A DNA stretch of 64,000 bases from Rhizoclosmatium globosum (lineage: Eukaryota; Chytridiomycota; Chytridiomycetes; Chytridiales; Chytriomycetaceae). Both the position numbers and the translations under genes were made by a program. The stretch is from contig MCGO01000003.1 of NCBI GenBank assembly GCA_002104985.1, positions 1 through 64,000 on the forward strand. The letters run 5' to 3'. The stretch's first letter is position 1. The number at the start of each line of letters is the position of its first letter. Below, piece by piece: positions 11,898-23,700 of the stretch. The notes beneath the pieces were generated by a model. It had not been told where the DNA came from and searched no databases. It saw only the letters and a program-made list of their open reading frames with translations.

Positions 11898-13055
11898 CTA
11901 GAATCCGTACTTGTTCATGGATGAAGCCTTTGCTTGGCGGCGATCTGCAAAGGCCTCTTTGAGTTCATGTTCCCTTGCTTTCGCTTCATATGCAAGGGCC
12001 ATGATTGAATGCTTGCTTTAGCGAGTCTCATATCTTTGGTTTGAGATGCTACAAAAAGGAGAGAGAATCAGAATGAAGGAACCAACAAGTGACACATTGA
12101 AACACACGTACCTCGTATGCACTCTTTTCCACCTTTTCACGACTCAAATTCTTGATGTTCCGCATTCGAGCTTCTTCGCCACCAAGTTGGTCTTCATGAT
12201 TTAGATCCACAACTTGGACAGCACCCAAACCACTCCTGTGACCAAGGCGATGGAGCGCAGAGTCATCCAGATGTACTTGAGCATAGCGAGTTGAATCGTC
12301 TTCTTGGTCGTAATAACTTCCATAGGATTGAGCATCTGTGGCGGCATTTGGGTCATAGATGTAAGACGAAGATGCTGATTCAGAGTATGCGTATGCTGCT
12401 GAAGATGAAGAAGATGGCGCGACCGGTAATGCTTTGGGACGATGCTGATAAGAAGGTATGGGTTCAGGCTCGAGATCTTCGTCACGACAGAGACAGCAGG
12501 TTTGAATGAAGGGAGGGGAAGAGGCGCACGCTTTTCTGGTTTTGGCAGATCCAGAGTAAAGAAACTGTCTGAGTCATTGTCCCTTTTCTATTTCAGGTTC
12601 AGGATTGTCCAAGAGTTGTTTCTTTTGAGGCGGCAGTTGAGTTGATTGCGACTGCGCAGCCAGCCGCTTCCTCAGATTCTGCGGAACCAGCGACGTCGTG
12701 GATGACTCAGCCACCGGTTTCGAAGATGCTTTTGGCGGCGGAAGAAAGCCAAAGAGACCCGTCTTTGATTTAGGCTGAATTGGAGCAGAGTCGTTGGTGG
12801 TGTGTCGTCGTCGTCGCTGAGTGAGTCCGGAAGATCGAGTGTGATTGTTGTTGTCTTCTTCTTGTGCGGCTTTGGTGCTTCAGTGTCGCTGTCGCTGTTG
12901 CTGTGGAAGTGGCTTGCTTTGGAGGGACTCCCGCTTTGACTGCTCGGCCTCGTCTTCGGCGTCGCTGTCACTGCCACTTGAATAACCACCGAGAAAGTTC
13001 TGGTAAAAGGTGAATTAGTGTGTGGAAGGAGGGTGTTGTGTTGCTGTCAAACCAT
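11898..13055 (-). CDS. PRCC: PRCC-like splicing-associated protein
   Basis: The C-terminal exon reads LKPKDMRLAKASIQ...EAKAREHELKEAFADRR...MNKYGF and stops at 11898. This matches the conserved end of PRCC, a nuclear spliceosome-associated protein whose human form ends in KYGF. Upstream blocks also fit: an acidic GGYSSGSDSDAEDE start, a KTGLFGFLPPPK...SLVPQNLRKR segment and a DNDSDSFFTLDLP segment. An intron at about 12052-12112 separates the last exon (donor GTACGT). The start is probably a one-codon exon: ATG at 13055, then an intron ending TTTTACCAG, giving MNFLGGYSSG. Several single-base frame changes interrupt the middle; removing one G from the GGG near 12580 restores DNDSDSFF. I read these as sequence errors rather than decay. 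Expected role: pre-mRNA splicing. Confidence 0.7.
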
Positions 13056-13096
13056 TTGTTTCTTCTTGTTCTTTTTCTTCAAACAAACCAACTGAC
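13056..13096. promoter_or_regulatory. Very short divergent promoter between PRCC-like and TrmO-like genes
   Basis: The proposed start codons of the two divergent genes are 41 bp apart (13055 minus, 13097 plus). If both starts are right, core promoters and 5' UTRs must overlap the neighbouring coding sequence. The interval is C/T-rich on the plus strand (tcttcttgttctttttcttc) with no TATA box. Confidence 0.4.
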
Positions 13097-14591
13097 ATGA
13101 CTTTGAAGTCTCTATCACTGCATCTTTCGCTTGTCCTTGTTGGATTTGTGTGTGCTGAGGGACTCCGCTTTCTGTTGAAACCGGCACCAAAGAAGCCCGA
13201 AGAAGAAGTCCTTGGCCCGCCCGATGAAGGAGGCGATCCAATACACAAGGTACCTACTCCCTCCTCCTCCCCTTCTTCTAAATCACACCACACCACTCCG
13301 AACCAATTCTCACCCACCAAATACCAAATCAATCAAAAGCACTGTCGCCAACGAATCTACGCCGAACGCGCCGGTCGAATCGCTGCAGAACGCTCAATTC
13401 GAGAAAACGTAGTCAATATCATCAAAGACGCGAAGGTTGGCTTTCCCTCGCTCGTGATTGGAACGGTCGAGTCGGCCTTTGTGAGCAAACGAGGAACACC
13501 GCGCCAGGGTCTTCTTGTTTCTGGAAGCAGAGGAATACTGCAGTTTTCAAAGGAACTTCCTGTGGAGGCGTTTGTTGGATTGGATGGGTATGTTAGCTGC
13601 CCATTTTGTTTGTCGCTGAATGTTGTCCAACTCATCAATTCCTCAACTCTTCAGTTACTCCCATGTATTCGTCATGTTCATTTTCCACGACAACACAAAT
13701 CTGCCAAAACTACTCCTAAGAACTGCAGAATCAGCTGCCACAGGAGAAGATTCGCCCAACTCATCGTCCCCTCTAACAACACGTTCTTCGACTCTTTCTA
13801 CCTCGAAATTCAACAAAACAGTTCCTCTGTTTGCTGCAAAAGTGTTCCCTCCCCTTCTCCGTGGTGGAAACACGGGCGTCTTTGCAACCCGCTCTCCTCA
13901 CCACCCAAACCCATTTGGCCAATCCCTCGTCAAAATCGAGGCCGTCGATGCTCAAAACCGCCGTGTTCTCGTCTCTGGTCTTGATATGGTTGAAGGCACT
14001 CCCATCCTCGACATCAAACCCTGGAACCCTGCTGACTGTCCTGTCTGTCTCCACGCAATCGTAGACCACAGAAAACAAATCAATGAACCATGGCTCCAAG
14101 ATGGTTCATGTCATCCTGCCCCTCCAACATGCCCACAGGCGTTCCAGCCATACAGTGACCCATGCAAATCAGGAAACTTTTCAACTCGCGTTCCTGACTG
14201 GGTCGATGCGGGAATCAGTGATCCATATGAGCTGCCTGTTCAGTATACTGACGAATCTCTTGTATCGCTTACGACTCTTGTGGACGCTGGGAAACTCAAA
14301 TTCTACAAACGCGGTGAATCTGCCACCGTGCAATCAGTATTGAAGGCAATCTTGTCTCTGGATATTCGCTCTTTCCATCAAGGCCGTGGAAAGAAATCAA
14401 AGTCGCCAAAATCTGTGTCGGATGTGGCGGAAGATACAGCGAAAAGAGACGAAAAGGGACAAGACTATGAGTTGGACTATGACACACTGAATGTACAGTT
14501 CACTGTCCGACAGGACGACACGGAGGAAGCTGAACCATACGTGCTCGTCAAGAAGATTTCATTCAGAGTTGGGAAAGCAAAGGATGATTAA
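13097..14591 (+). CDS. TRMO: TrmO-like tRNA t6A37 N6-methyltransferase (UPF0066 family)
   Basis: Three exons, 13097-13249, 13340-13587 and 13655-14591, join in frame to about 445 codons. Family motifs are clear: GTPRQG, YSHVFVMFIFHDN after the second junction (GG|T), GGNTGVFATRSPHHPNPFGQS, and LDMVEGTPILDIKPW. Family members methylate N6-threonylcarbamoyladenosine at tRNA position 37 using SAM. The protein has extra N- and C-terminal sequence compared with bacterial TrmO. The N terminus MTLKSLSLHLSLVLVGFVCAEG is hydrophobic, like a signal anchor or an organelle-targeting peptide, which is odd for a tRNA enzyme; a mitochondrial location is one possibility. A Cys pair (CPVCLHAIVD) lies in the insertion after the core. 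Confidence 0.85.
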
Positions 14592-14727
14592 ACCATCAAT
14601 AAAACTAACTATAATCATAGAAATGTTATTTCGCGAGTTTCACTATAAAGAATAAGAGGATTCGGCATCAAGACAAAAAAGAATAGGAGGAAATTGAATG
14701 TTTTCTGATAAGAATGAGGTCGTGACT
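14592..14727. terminator. Convergent 3' region between TrmO-like and giant gene
   Basis: The two stop codons are 136 bp apart. An AATAAA-type signal for the plus gene is present (caataaaac near 14598). The minus gene should use signals in the same A/T-rich interval. Confidence 0.4.
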
Positions 14728-17700
14728 TTAGGCATGTTCTGTCGCAGCAACAGGTTGTTCAACTGGAGCATCAGTAGTCTGTTCAACGGAAGCTTCAACT
14801 TGGGGCTCAACAGCCTTTTCGTCAGTTGAAACAACTTGCTCCGCCGCAGCTTCGATAGGCTGTTCTGGAGCCGCAACAGTCTCTTCGACAACCTCCTCAA
14901 CAGGAGGTGGCGGCGGTGCTGGACAGGCGATAGACTTGAACGCATTCACAAACGCCTCGTCATCAAAGACCTGAATTCCATCAACAACCAAAACAAATCC
15001 CTCCGCATCAATAGCTTGAGTGCGAACCGCAAACGCCTCAGCCTTTTCCCCAACAACTCCGTCCTTGTACACCAACGCATTATTACATTCCTCAGACTCC
15101 AAGCAAATAATAACAGTCTCATTCAAGCCTGGAAGATCTTTGGCGAAAGCTTCCAACTCGTCCGCAGTATATCCAACAGTAATATTCGCGGATGGATTAG
15201 CAGTTCCGACCAACTCAACAGCATGAGCAGTAGCATTTTCGTTCTTGAGGTCAGACCAAATGTAGACTTGGTTACGAGAACAGCTGTCACCAGGAGGCAA
15301 AACGACAAGAACCACAACAACAGCAATGATAGCAACCAACAACGACACAATCACGATAACCAAACCACCGCCGCCACCAGACGCTGGAGCAACTGGTGTA
15401 GTTTCGGCAGTGTTTACTCCTCTTGATGTTTCCACGACAGGTGCATCCGAATCAAGGGTGATTTCACGGCTTTTAGATTCTCCAACAACAACATCTTCAG
15501 TGGCTGTCTCGACAATGGTAGGTCCAGCTGGCTGTTCCTCGACAACAGCCTCAACAACAGTTTCTTCCTTCACAGTGGTGACAGTTTCAACTACAACTGG
15601 TTCAGATTCACCTTCACGGGTTTCAACGGTAGTCACTGTTGTGGTGGTGGTGATAATTGTAGTGGAAGATTCTTGTGGAACGATGGTAGAATCAGTCGCA
15701 GCGCCAGACTCAATCACAGCTTCGTCAACTACAACTTCCCTGGTAGCCTCAGTCGCAGCAGCCTCACTCACAAGAGCTTCGGCTTTGACTTCCGAAACAG
15801 TCTCGAGCACAACAGCTTCTGTGTTGGCGTCTCTCGCAGTCTCATTCACAACAGTATCGCTGACAACAGCCTCGCTTACAACCGTTTCGGTGTTAACATC
15901 TTGAGAAGTCTCATTTGTAACAGTTTCAACTACAGCAGCTTCGGCAGTGACAACCGCCACAGTCTCTACAGTTTCAACGTTGACTTCACTCGAAGTCTCC
16001 TTCGCAACACCCTCGCTTACGACCGTTTCAGTGTTAACTTCTCTAGTCGTGTCATTCGAAACAGTTTCAATCACAACAGTTTCGGTGATGACTTCACGAG
16101 TTTCGACAGCTGGATGCGCTTCAGTCACGACAGTGACAACTTCAGGAACCACAGTGTCTGAACTGATTGCAGTAGTCTCAACAACCTGAACAACAGTCTC
16201 GTTAACTACAATATCTCTCGACTTGCTTGAAATGTCGTCAATAGGTTCATGAGCGACAGCCTCGTTGCTTTCGATGACTGTTGGGGCAACAACACCGGTA
16301 TCAATCGCCATATCGGCCTTGTCTTGAGTCACAGAAGTAACAACCACTGATTTCTCAGTGGAGGTTGGAACTTCATCAGAGGTTTCAATTGTGTTCGTGG
16401 TAGTCGTAGTGGTGGTTGTGATGACTGTAGTTGTTGTAGACGTTTCAACTTCAGCAACTGGCTCCGCGGTCTCCGAAACAACTTCAACACAAACAGCTTC
16501 AGTAATTCCCATAGCTTCCACGGGGAGAACATCCTGTTTTAGAGAAGCGTCAACGGCAACATTAGATTCCGCGACAGTAGTTTCCTTCTCAGCGAAATCA
16601 ACAGTGTTAGGGCTTGTAGACTCAGCAACGGTCTCTGATACAACGACAGTGGATTCGTGATTATCTTCAAAATTTTCTTCGACAGCTGCAACGACCTCAA
16701 CCGTTGTCACTGCCACAGCAGCTTGGGTTGCAATGACATCAACATCCGCTGCTTGAAGCGAATCAACCACTGGTGGTACTTCGACAGAAACCACCTCTGG
16801 CTCCGCGATAATTGCAACGGCTTCAGATAAAGTACCAACATGAGGGGCTGCAACCACTGTCTCATTCGATTCGTTAACAGCACGGTCAACGGAATCGGCC
16901 TGAATAGTATCAACAACCTCAGTTGCAACAACGGTTTCCTTTGAGACACTTGTATCGTTTTCGACACCATCAATCGTTGTTGTTGTCTTTGTCGTTGTAA
17001 TAGTGGTAATAGTGATGGTCTTGGTGACAGAGTTTTGAGCCTCTTCAATGGCAGGATCAACAGCAATTAAAGCGCCTGATTGCTCAACAGAAACAGATTC
17101 AACGACAACTTCGCTTGGAACGTATGAAGGAACAGCTTCTTTGGTTGCTACTTCAGCTTGAACTGTTGGCTCCACAGTGTCAACAATCGCCACAGGAACA
17201 ATAGTCACCGCAACGTCATCAACATCCACAATTGCAAGAGGAACTTCACCCACAACTGGTGTCGACTCAACGACAACTTCTCTTGGAACATATTCACCGA
17301 CAACAACACTGGACTCCTCAACCGTTGATGTTGGCTCCAGAGAAGAGCTCGACGTTTCCACCGCGGTAACAGTCGTGGTTTCCACTGTTTCCACTGATTC
17401 GACACTTTGCACGGTTTCGACTGGAGCCGACTTAGATACGTCAACTTCCTCGATCTGTTGCACAGATTGTTCAACAGGGACAGACTCAGCGTAAGAAGCC
17501 GCAGCGATTTCGTCAGGTTCAACAGGATCAAGAACAAAGTGCTGAGTTTCAACGACTGGCTCAGCATTGGCTGTCTCTGTAACAACAGTGTCGTCAACAA
17601 TCACGCCTTCAGCAGTCTGTGTAACCACAATAGTCTCCGTAACAACCCTTCCTTCAGTGGTAGTGACAATTACATCTGTTGTAACTCGAGAATCCGCTGT

Positions 17701-20700
17701 TTCAGTCACCACCATATCTTCGACGATTTCTGCGTCCGCGGTTTCCGTAACAATGATGGTCTCCGTCACAACAGACTCGACAGTCTTGGTTTCAATCACG
17801 TCCACCACAACAACACCCGTGGCAGTTTCATTCACAGTGATACCTTCAGTCACAATCGCACCATCTGCTCGTTCTGTCACAGTGATGGTCTCCGTGACCT
17901 TCCCGTCTGAAGTCTCGGCAACAGCAACCTCGCTGGCTTCCTTGGTGGCTTCCACTTCGATTGGTGCGATTTCCACAACATCGATATCAGCGACTGGAAC
18001 TTGTACAACTGGCGCATCCTCGGCAACCTCAACAATTGCAGGCTGTGAGACAGTGGAGGCGCATTCCTCTGTTGTGGTGAGGACTTCGGGTGCACCTGTG
18101 GATTCAATAATGATGACCTTTTCGACTTCGGTGTTTGGGGGCGTCGATTCAATGACAACATCTTTAGACTCTGGGACTTCAGCCGTCGAAACTTCAACCG
18201 CGACGAGATTAATTAAATCAATTATTGAAAGAAGCAAGTTACCTGGTTGAATTTCGCTCACAATAACTTCTGGAGCAATAACTTTGTCTCTAATCGATGC
18301 CAGTGATGCTTCAACTTCAATCACATCGATCTTTGGAAAAGAAGTGTCAGTTGTAACAACTTGATCAATGGTTTCCCTTGAAGTCTCCATTTTGATCGTT
18401 TCGATTGATGACACTGCGATAGTATTCTGAACTATTGCAGTGGCGCTTTCTTCTGTTTTAGAAGGTTCTTCGACAGTTTCAATCACAATGATTTCTTCTG
18501 CATCTGTGCGTACAGGAGTTGATGCCTCTTGAACATTGACTCCAGAAGAGTACTCTGAAAGAAGAGAAGTCGAGTGCAATGAGTTAAGTAAAATCTATCA
18601 TTCATAAGAGGATTACCTGGCTGGATCTCGGTGATGATAGCCTCCGACAATGTGACCGTTTCTGAAACAGATGGCTGAGGAACATCAACAAAAATCTTTT
18701 CAACCTTTTCAGAAGCTGAAGTTTCTGTGACAATAACCTCGCTAATGTCTTTAGAACTCTTCACTTCAACGTTCTCAATTGACACTTCCGTAACATCTGC
18801 GACAGAAACGTCCTCAACGATTTGAGTAAGTGCAGGTTGGATGACAGAATCTCCTTCTGCGGTAATTACGTCAGAAGTTTTCAGAGCAACGATTTCTTCG
18901 ACGTTTGTTTCTGGAAGTGCTTCAATGACAATGTCTCTTGAAGAGAGCTCTGAGACGGTAATGGTCGAAACTTCAGCTGAAAAAAGTTCAGTCTATGTGA
19001 TGATTCAAAAGGCGACGTTACCTGGCTGGCTTTCGTTCACAATAACTTCCGAAACAAAAACTTGTTCTCCAACAGTTGGCTCGGACGAAAGAATAACCGT
19101 CTCGAGCTTTGGAGTGGCTGGTGCATCTAAAACTATATCGCGTGAAACAACTTCGTGAACGGGTGTGATGGCAGCTGGAAAACATTATTAGTAAATGATT
19201 TGATAAAAACTAATTTCTACTTGTTGTTGCTTCAGTGGTTGCCTCAGAAATTGAAAAAACTGGGGCTTTTGTTTCTGTCGTAGTTGTTGTTATTGTGGTC
19301 ATCGTAGTTTTCGTTGAACTACTCGAAGAAGAGTTTCCCCAAATAGATGCAAAGAGACCACGTTTCTTTGGCGGCGCTTGCTGACTCTCTGTAGCCGGCA
19401 AGTCGGTTGAAGAAACATTTTCTTCAACCAATTCAACACTGACTGTCTCAGCTTCTGCAATGCTCTCGGGCTCATTAATTGCGTCAATCGCCTTAGCAAT
19501 AATCTGAGATTCACTGTTCACAATGTTGGCTTCAGCCTGTGGAGCCACCTTGCATATCAACATTTCAGAAACACGAAAACAATGAAAAGATAAACATACA
19601 GTCACCTGTTCCGGAACAGGATCGGTAATTACGGTTTCTACGACGTACACTTCACTTTGAACGTTGTCAGGAGCGACGACGGGACCCTTTAAATTTTAGC
19701 CATGAGAAACTATAGATGAGGACAAGCAAAAATAGGCAATCTTACGGTCTCGTTCAAGATGTTCCCATCTTGCGTTTCAACCACGTGGACATCACTGTGA
19801 ACTGTGCTTTCAATAGGTACCTCGCCCTAAAATACATTAAAAGACAAAACTGTGGCCCATCATTCTTACGGTATCTGCTTCTTTGTGAAGGACAAAATCC
19901 ACAACTGAGTGTTCGACTTTTTCGACGGCGGTTTCTACAGCCTCAATGACAACCTCGAACAAAGAGCGATGTGGCTGAATCTCTGAAACTTCGGCAGTTT
20001 CTTCAACATTCTGCGCTCTGGGTACAGTTTCGACAACAATATTGCCGAGCGCCAAGTTTCGTTCCTCAGTTTCTGACGATACAGTCTGAATAGCTGTGAT
20101 TGTATTCACAGCTCCTGATTGGGAAATGTCTTCTTGAGCTGCGTCAATTTCAGATGTAGAAGCTGAAAGAACGTCGCCCACTACATTATCCCTTGACTCC
20201 GTAGCGCCAGTGTCTAGTGTTTGAACGATTGGAGTGTTATTGATTTCGACAGCTTCGGTGGCTTCAATAGTTGACGCCACAATGACTGATTCTGTTTCGA
20301 ACGCAATTGCCTTGGATTCTAGCACAACCACATGATTCAATTCAGAAGGCAGTACTTCTTCATCAATGTCTCCGACAATCGCGACTTTCTCTGCGACTTG
20401 TTCTGCAACAGCTGTTACATCTCGTGCATAAACAGGCTCTAGCTCGAGAATTTCAACAGTCGCTGCTGTGGATGGAAATTCTTCGATTGAGGGAGGAATA
20501 GCGTCTCTGCATCCTGAATCACTAGCGATATTTATCGCTGCTTCAGATGAGCTTGTCTCTATTTCTTTACGCGAAACTGGGGCCCATTCAATAGTTGCAA
20601 TATCTTGAAGAGTATCCTTTGACGCGTTGGTCTCAGGGGGCTCCAAAGTGTAACTTTTCGATTCAACCACAGCTGGTCCATCAGAAGTTTCAGTCACAAT

Positions 20701-23700
20701 AGTATCCTCCACAGTAACGCCTTCCGAAGTCTGAGTGACAATGATAGTCTCAGTTACAATGCGGTCCTCCGTAGTTGTGACAATGACGTCTTTGGTGATT
20801 CGAGATTCACAGTCTCAGTCACAATCACATCTTCCACCACTTCAAGATTAGCCGTCTTGTTGATAGTTATCGTCTCTGTAATAACTGAATCATCCGCCTT
20901 TGTCTCAATAACATCCGTAACTACAATGCGGGAAGGGGTCTCCACAACTGTTAGATCCTCTGTGACAACTGCACCGTCAAGATTTTCAGAAACTGTAATG
21001 GTTTCAGTCACTCTTGTGTCATCTGTCACTGTAACAACGATATCTTGAACGGCGTCATCTGTCACAGTGACAGTTTCAATAACAACTGGTTCCTCAACTA
21101 AGGGTGCAGATTCAGGAATTTGTGCAGATTTTTCTTCGACAGAAGAAGATTCAACCTCGGCAGTGATCGTGTTTACCACATCATCCGAAGCTGGAACTTC
21201 TCGAGAAACATCTCTGGAAATGATTTCTGAAGGCTCTTCTGCAGAACCAATATCAGACATCACAAAAATCAATGATCTGAACAATTTACCGTTGTAGACT
21301 TCAGTGTCCATGACTTCTTGAGGTCTAGCTTCGTATTCAGATCTGGTGGTGGTAGTGGTTGTCGTTGTCGCAGTAGTAATCACACTGTTGCTAGGGGACT
21401 TCTTTGACCCAAAGATGGTTGTGAAGAAACCGCCTCGCTTGCTTGATTCATTCTCAATTGTTTTTTCATCAGTTGCTGCTTTGTTTTCAAGTGGAACAAC
21501 ATCCGTTGAACTTGATTCTGACACAGCCACAACAGTCGTATCAGGAATGGCTTCAGATTCACCCAAAATAGAATTCTACCAAAAGAATTAGCCAATAAAT
21601 AGAGAGGAGGCGAAAAATACTTGCATTAATTTGAGACACAAATTCTCTTGCTTCAGTGGACTCAACTTCTCTTGTCAGAACAAAATGACGCTTTCGAGTC
21701 AACAAACTCTCGTCTTCAACAGCCAATTCTTCAGCCAAATCGTCAGATGACGCCAAGTGACTTTCTGCAGTGGGTTCTGTGTTATTAATAACATCAACGA
21801 CAGTTTTTTCTTCGAAATTCACATGCGCACCATCAAGTGGACTGGTGGTCTGTTTTGTTTCAACAGTTGTGATGACGGATTTAGACCCTTCAAACTCATT
21901 CACCACTGTGTCTTCTACAGTTACTCCGTCAGTAGTTTCCGTAGTAATAATGGTTTCAGTCACAACATGCCCGTCAGAAGTGGTGGTGATAACGTCTTTT
22001 GTGACTCTGGAATCAGCTGTCTCTGTGACGATTACATCTTCAACAACTTCCGCGTCCTTTGTTTCAGTTATGATAATGGTTTCAGTGACTTTGGTATCGC
22101 TTGACTTGGTTTCAATTACATCAACAAGTGTAACAAGACCTGGAGCGACAGAGACAATGAGATCCTCCACCACAACTGCCCCATTAGTAGTTTCAGTGAC
22201 AGTAATAGTCTCCGTGATTTTCGCATCCTTAGTGTCCGTGACCGTGATATCTTGGATGCTGTCGTCAGTAAACGTAACAGTTTCAGTCACAGTCGCCTGT
22301 TCAACAACTGGGACATTATCAGCAACTTCAATCACTTGAACATTTTGACTCGATTCCAATGTTTCGCATGCATCAATAGCAGGGTCTTCTTCGATTCTAA
22401 CTCCTTCAGCAACTATATTGTCCTTGGTTTCGATAGCTGAAGAAATTTTGGTGGTATAAGTAATATCTTCATTAGCTTCTGGAATTACACTTGTCTCCAC
22501 AATGATCGGAGCTTCTGTTGATGCGGCTCCTTCAGCAGGCAATGGCTCTGTCGCATTTTCTGCAGGCGATGGCTCAACAATGACAACGTCACGAGCGATG
22601 TATTCAGAAACAACTGAAGAGAGGTTAGTGAAACCAAATGTCGAATGTAACTTAGTCACCTGGTTCAATAAAAGAAACTGCTTCGGATGGTGCACTTGTT
22701 CGCTCTGATGTGGCAGCTACTTCAGCAGGCAATGATTCTGTTGCAATCTCTGCAGCCAGTGGTTCATCGATAACAATATCCCGTGTAATGGGTTCAGAAA
22801 CAACTGCAGAGAAGTCAGTAAAAAAAGTGTCGTCTTCAATACGGTTACCTGGTTTGGACTCGTCGAGAAGAACAGCTTCTGAAGGGGTCACCGTTGGTTT
22901 CTCTGGTGCTTCGCTCGCTGTCGAAAGAATTTTGGTTGCAGCCGCGGCACTCGCTAAGATGGGAGCACTGCCCCAAATAGACGAAAAGAATCCTCCGCGT
23001 TTCTTTGGTGCAGCCTCTACTGCGACAGTCTCTTTAACTTCAGTGACTGTCACAGTTTCAACAACGGTTGATTCAGCTGGCTCAGGAACAATCTGAACTG
23101 GTTCCATTGCCTTATCCTCAACAACGGCAACAGATTCTGTTTCCACCACCGAAACACTTTCCACGAGAGCTTCGGTTGATGTTGGTTCAGCCTCTTTAAC
23201 TTCCGTGACGACTACCTTTTCGACCGCAGTTTCAGTTTCAGGCAAAATCGCTGGCTCAGTTTCCAATTTAGGAGGAGCATCAACTGCTTTGCTTACTTTC
23301 TCGTCAACGACAACAACAGTCTCTGTCTCCAACGTTTTGATGTATTCCGACGCTACAACTTCGGTTGAAGTTGACGTATTCTCCGTTGGTACATCTTCGA
23401 TGATAATATCACGAGTTTCGACAGCTGGATGCTCTTCAGTCACGACAGTGACAACTTCAGGAACCACAGTGTCTGAAGTGATTGCAGTAGTCTCAACAAC
23501 CTCAACAGTCTCGTCAACTACAATATCTCTCGACTTGCTTGAAATGTCTTCAATAGGTTCATAAGCGACAGCCTCGTTGCTTTCGATGACTGCTGGGGCA
23601 ACAACACCGGTATCAATCGCCATATCGGCCTTGTCTTGAGTCACAGAAGTAACAACCACTGATTTCTCAGTGGAGGTTGGAACTTCATCAGAGGTTTCAA

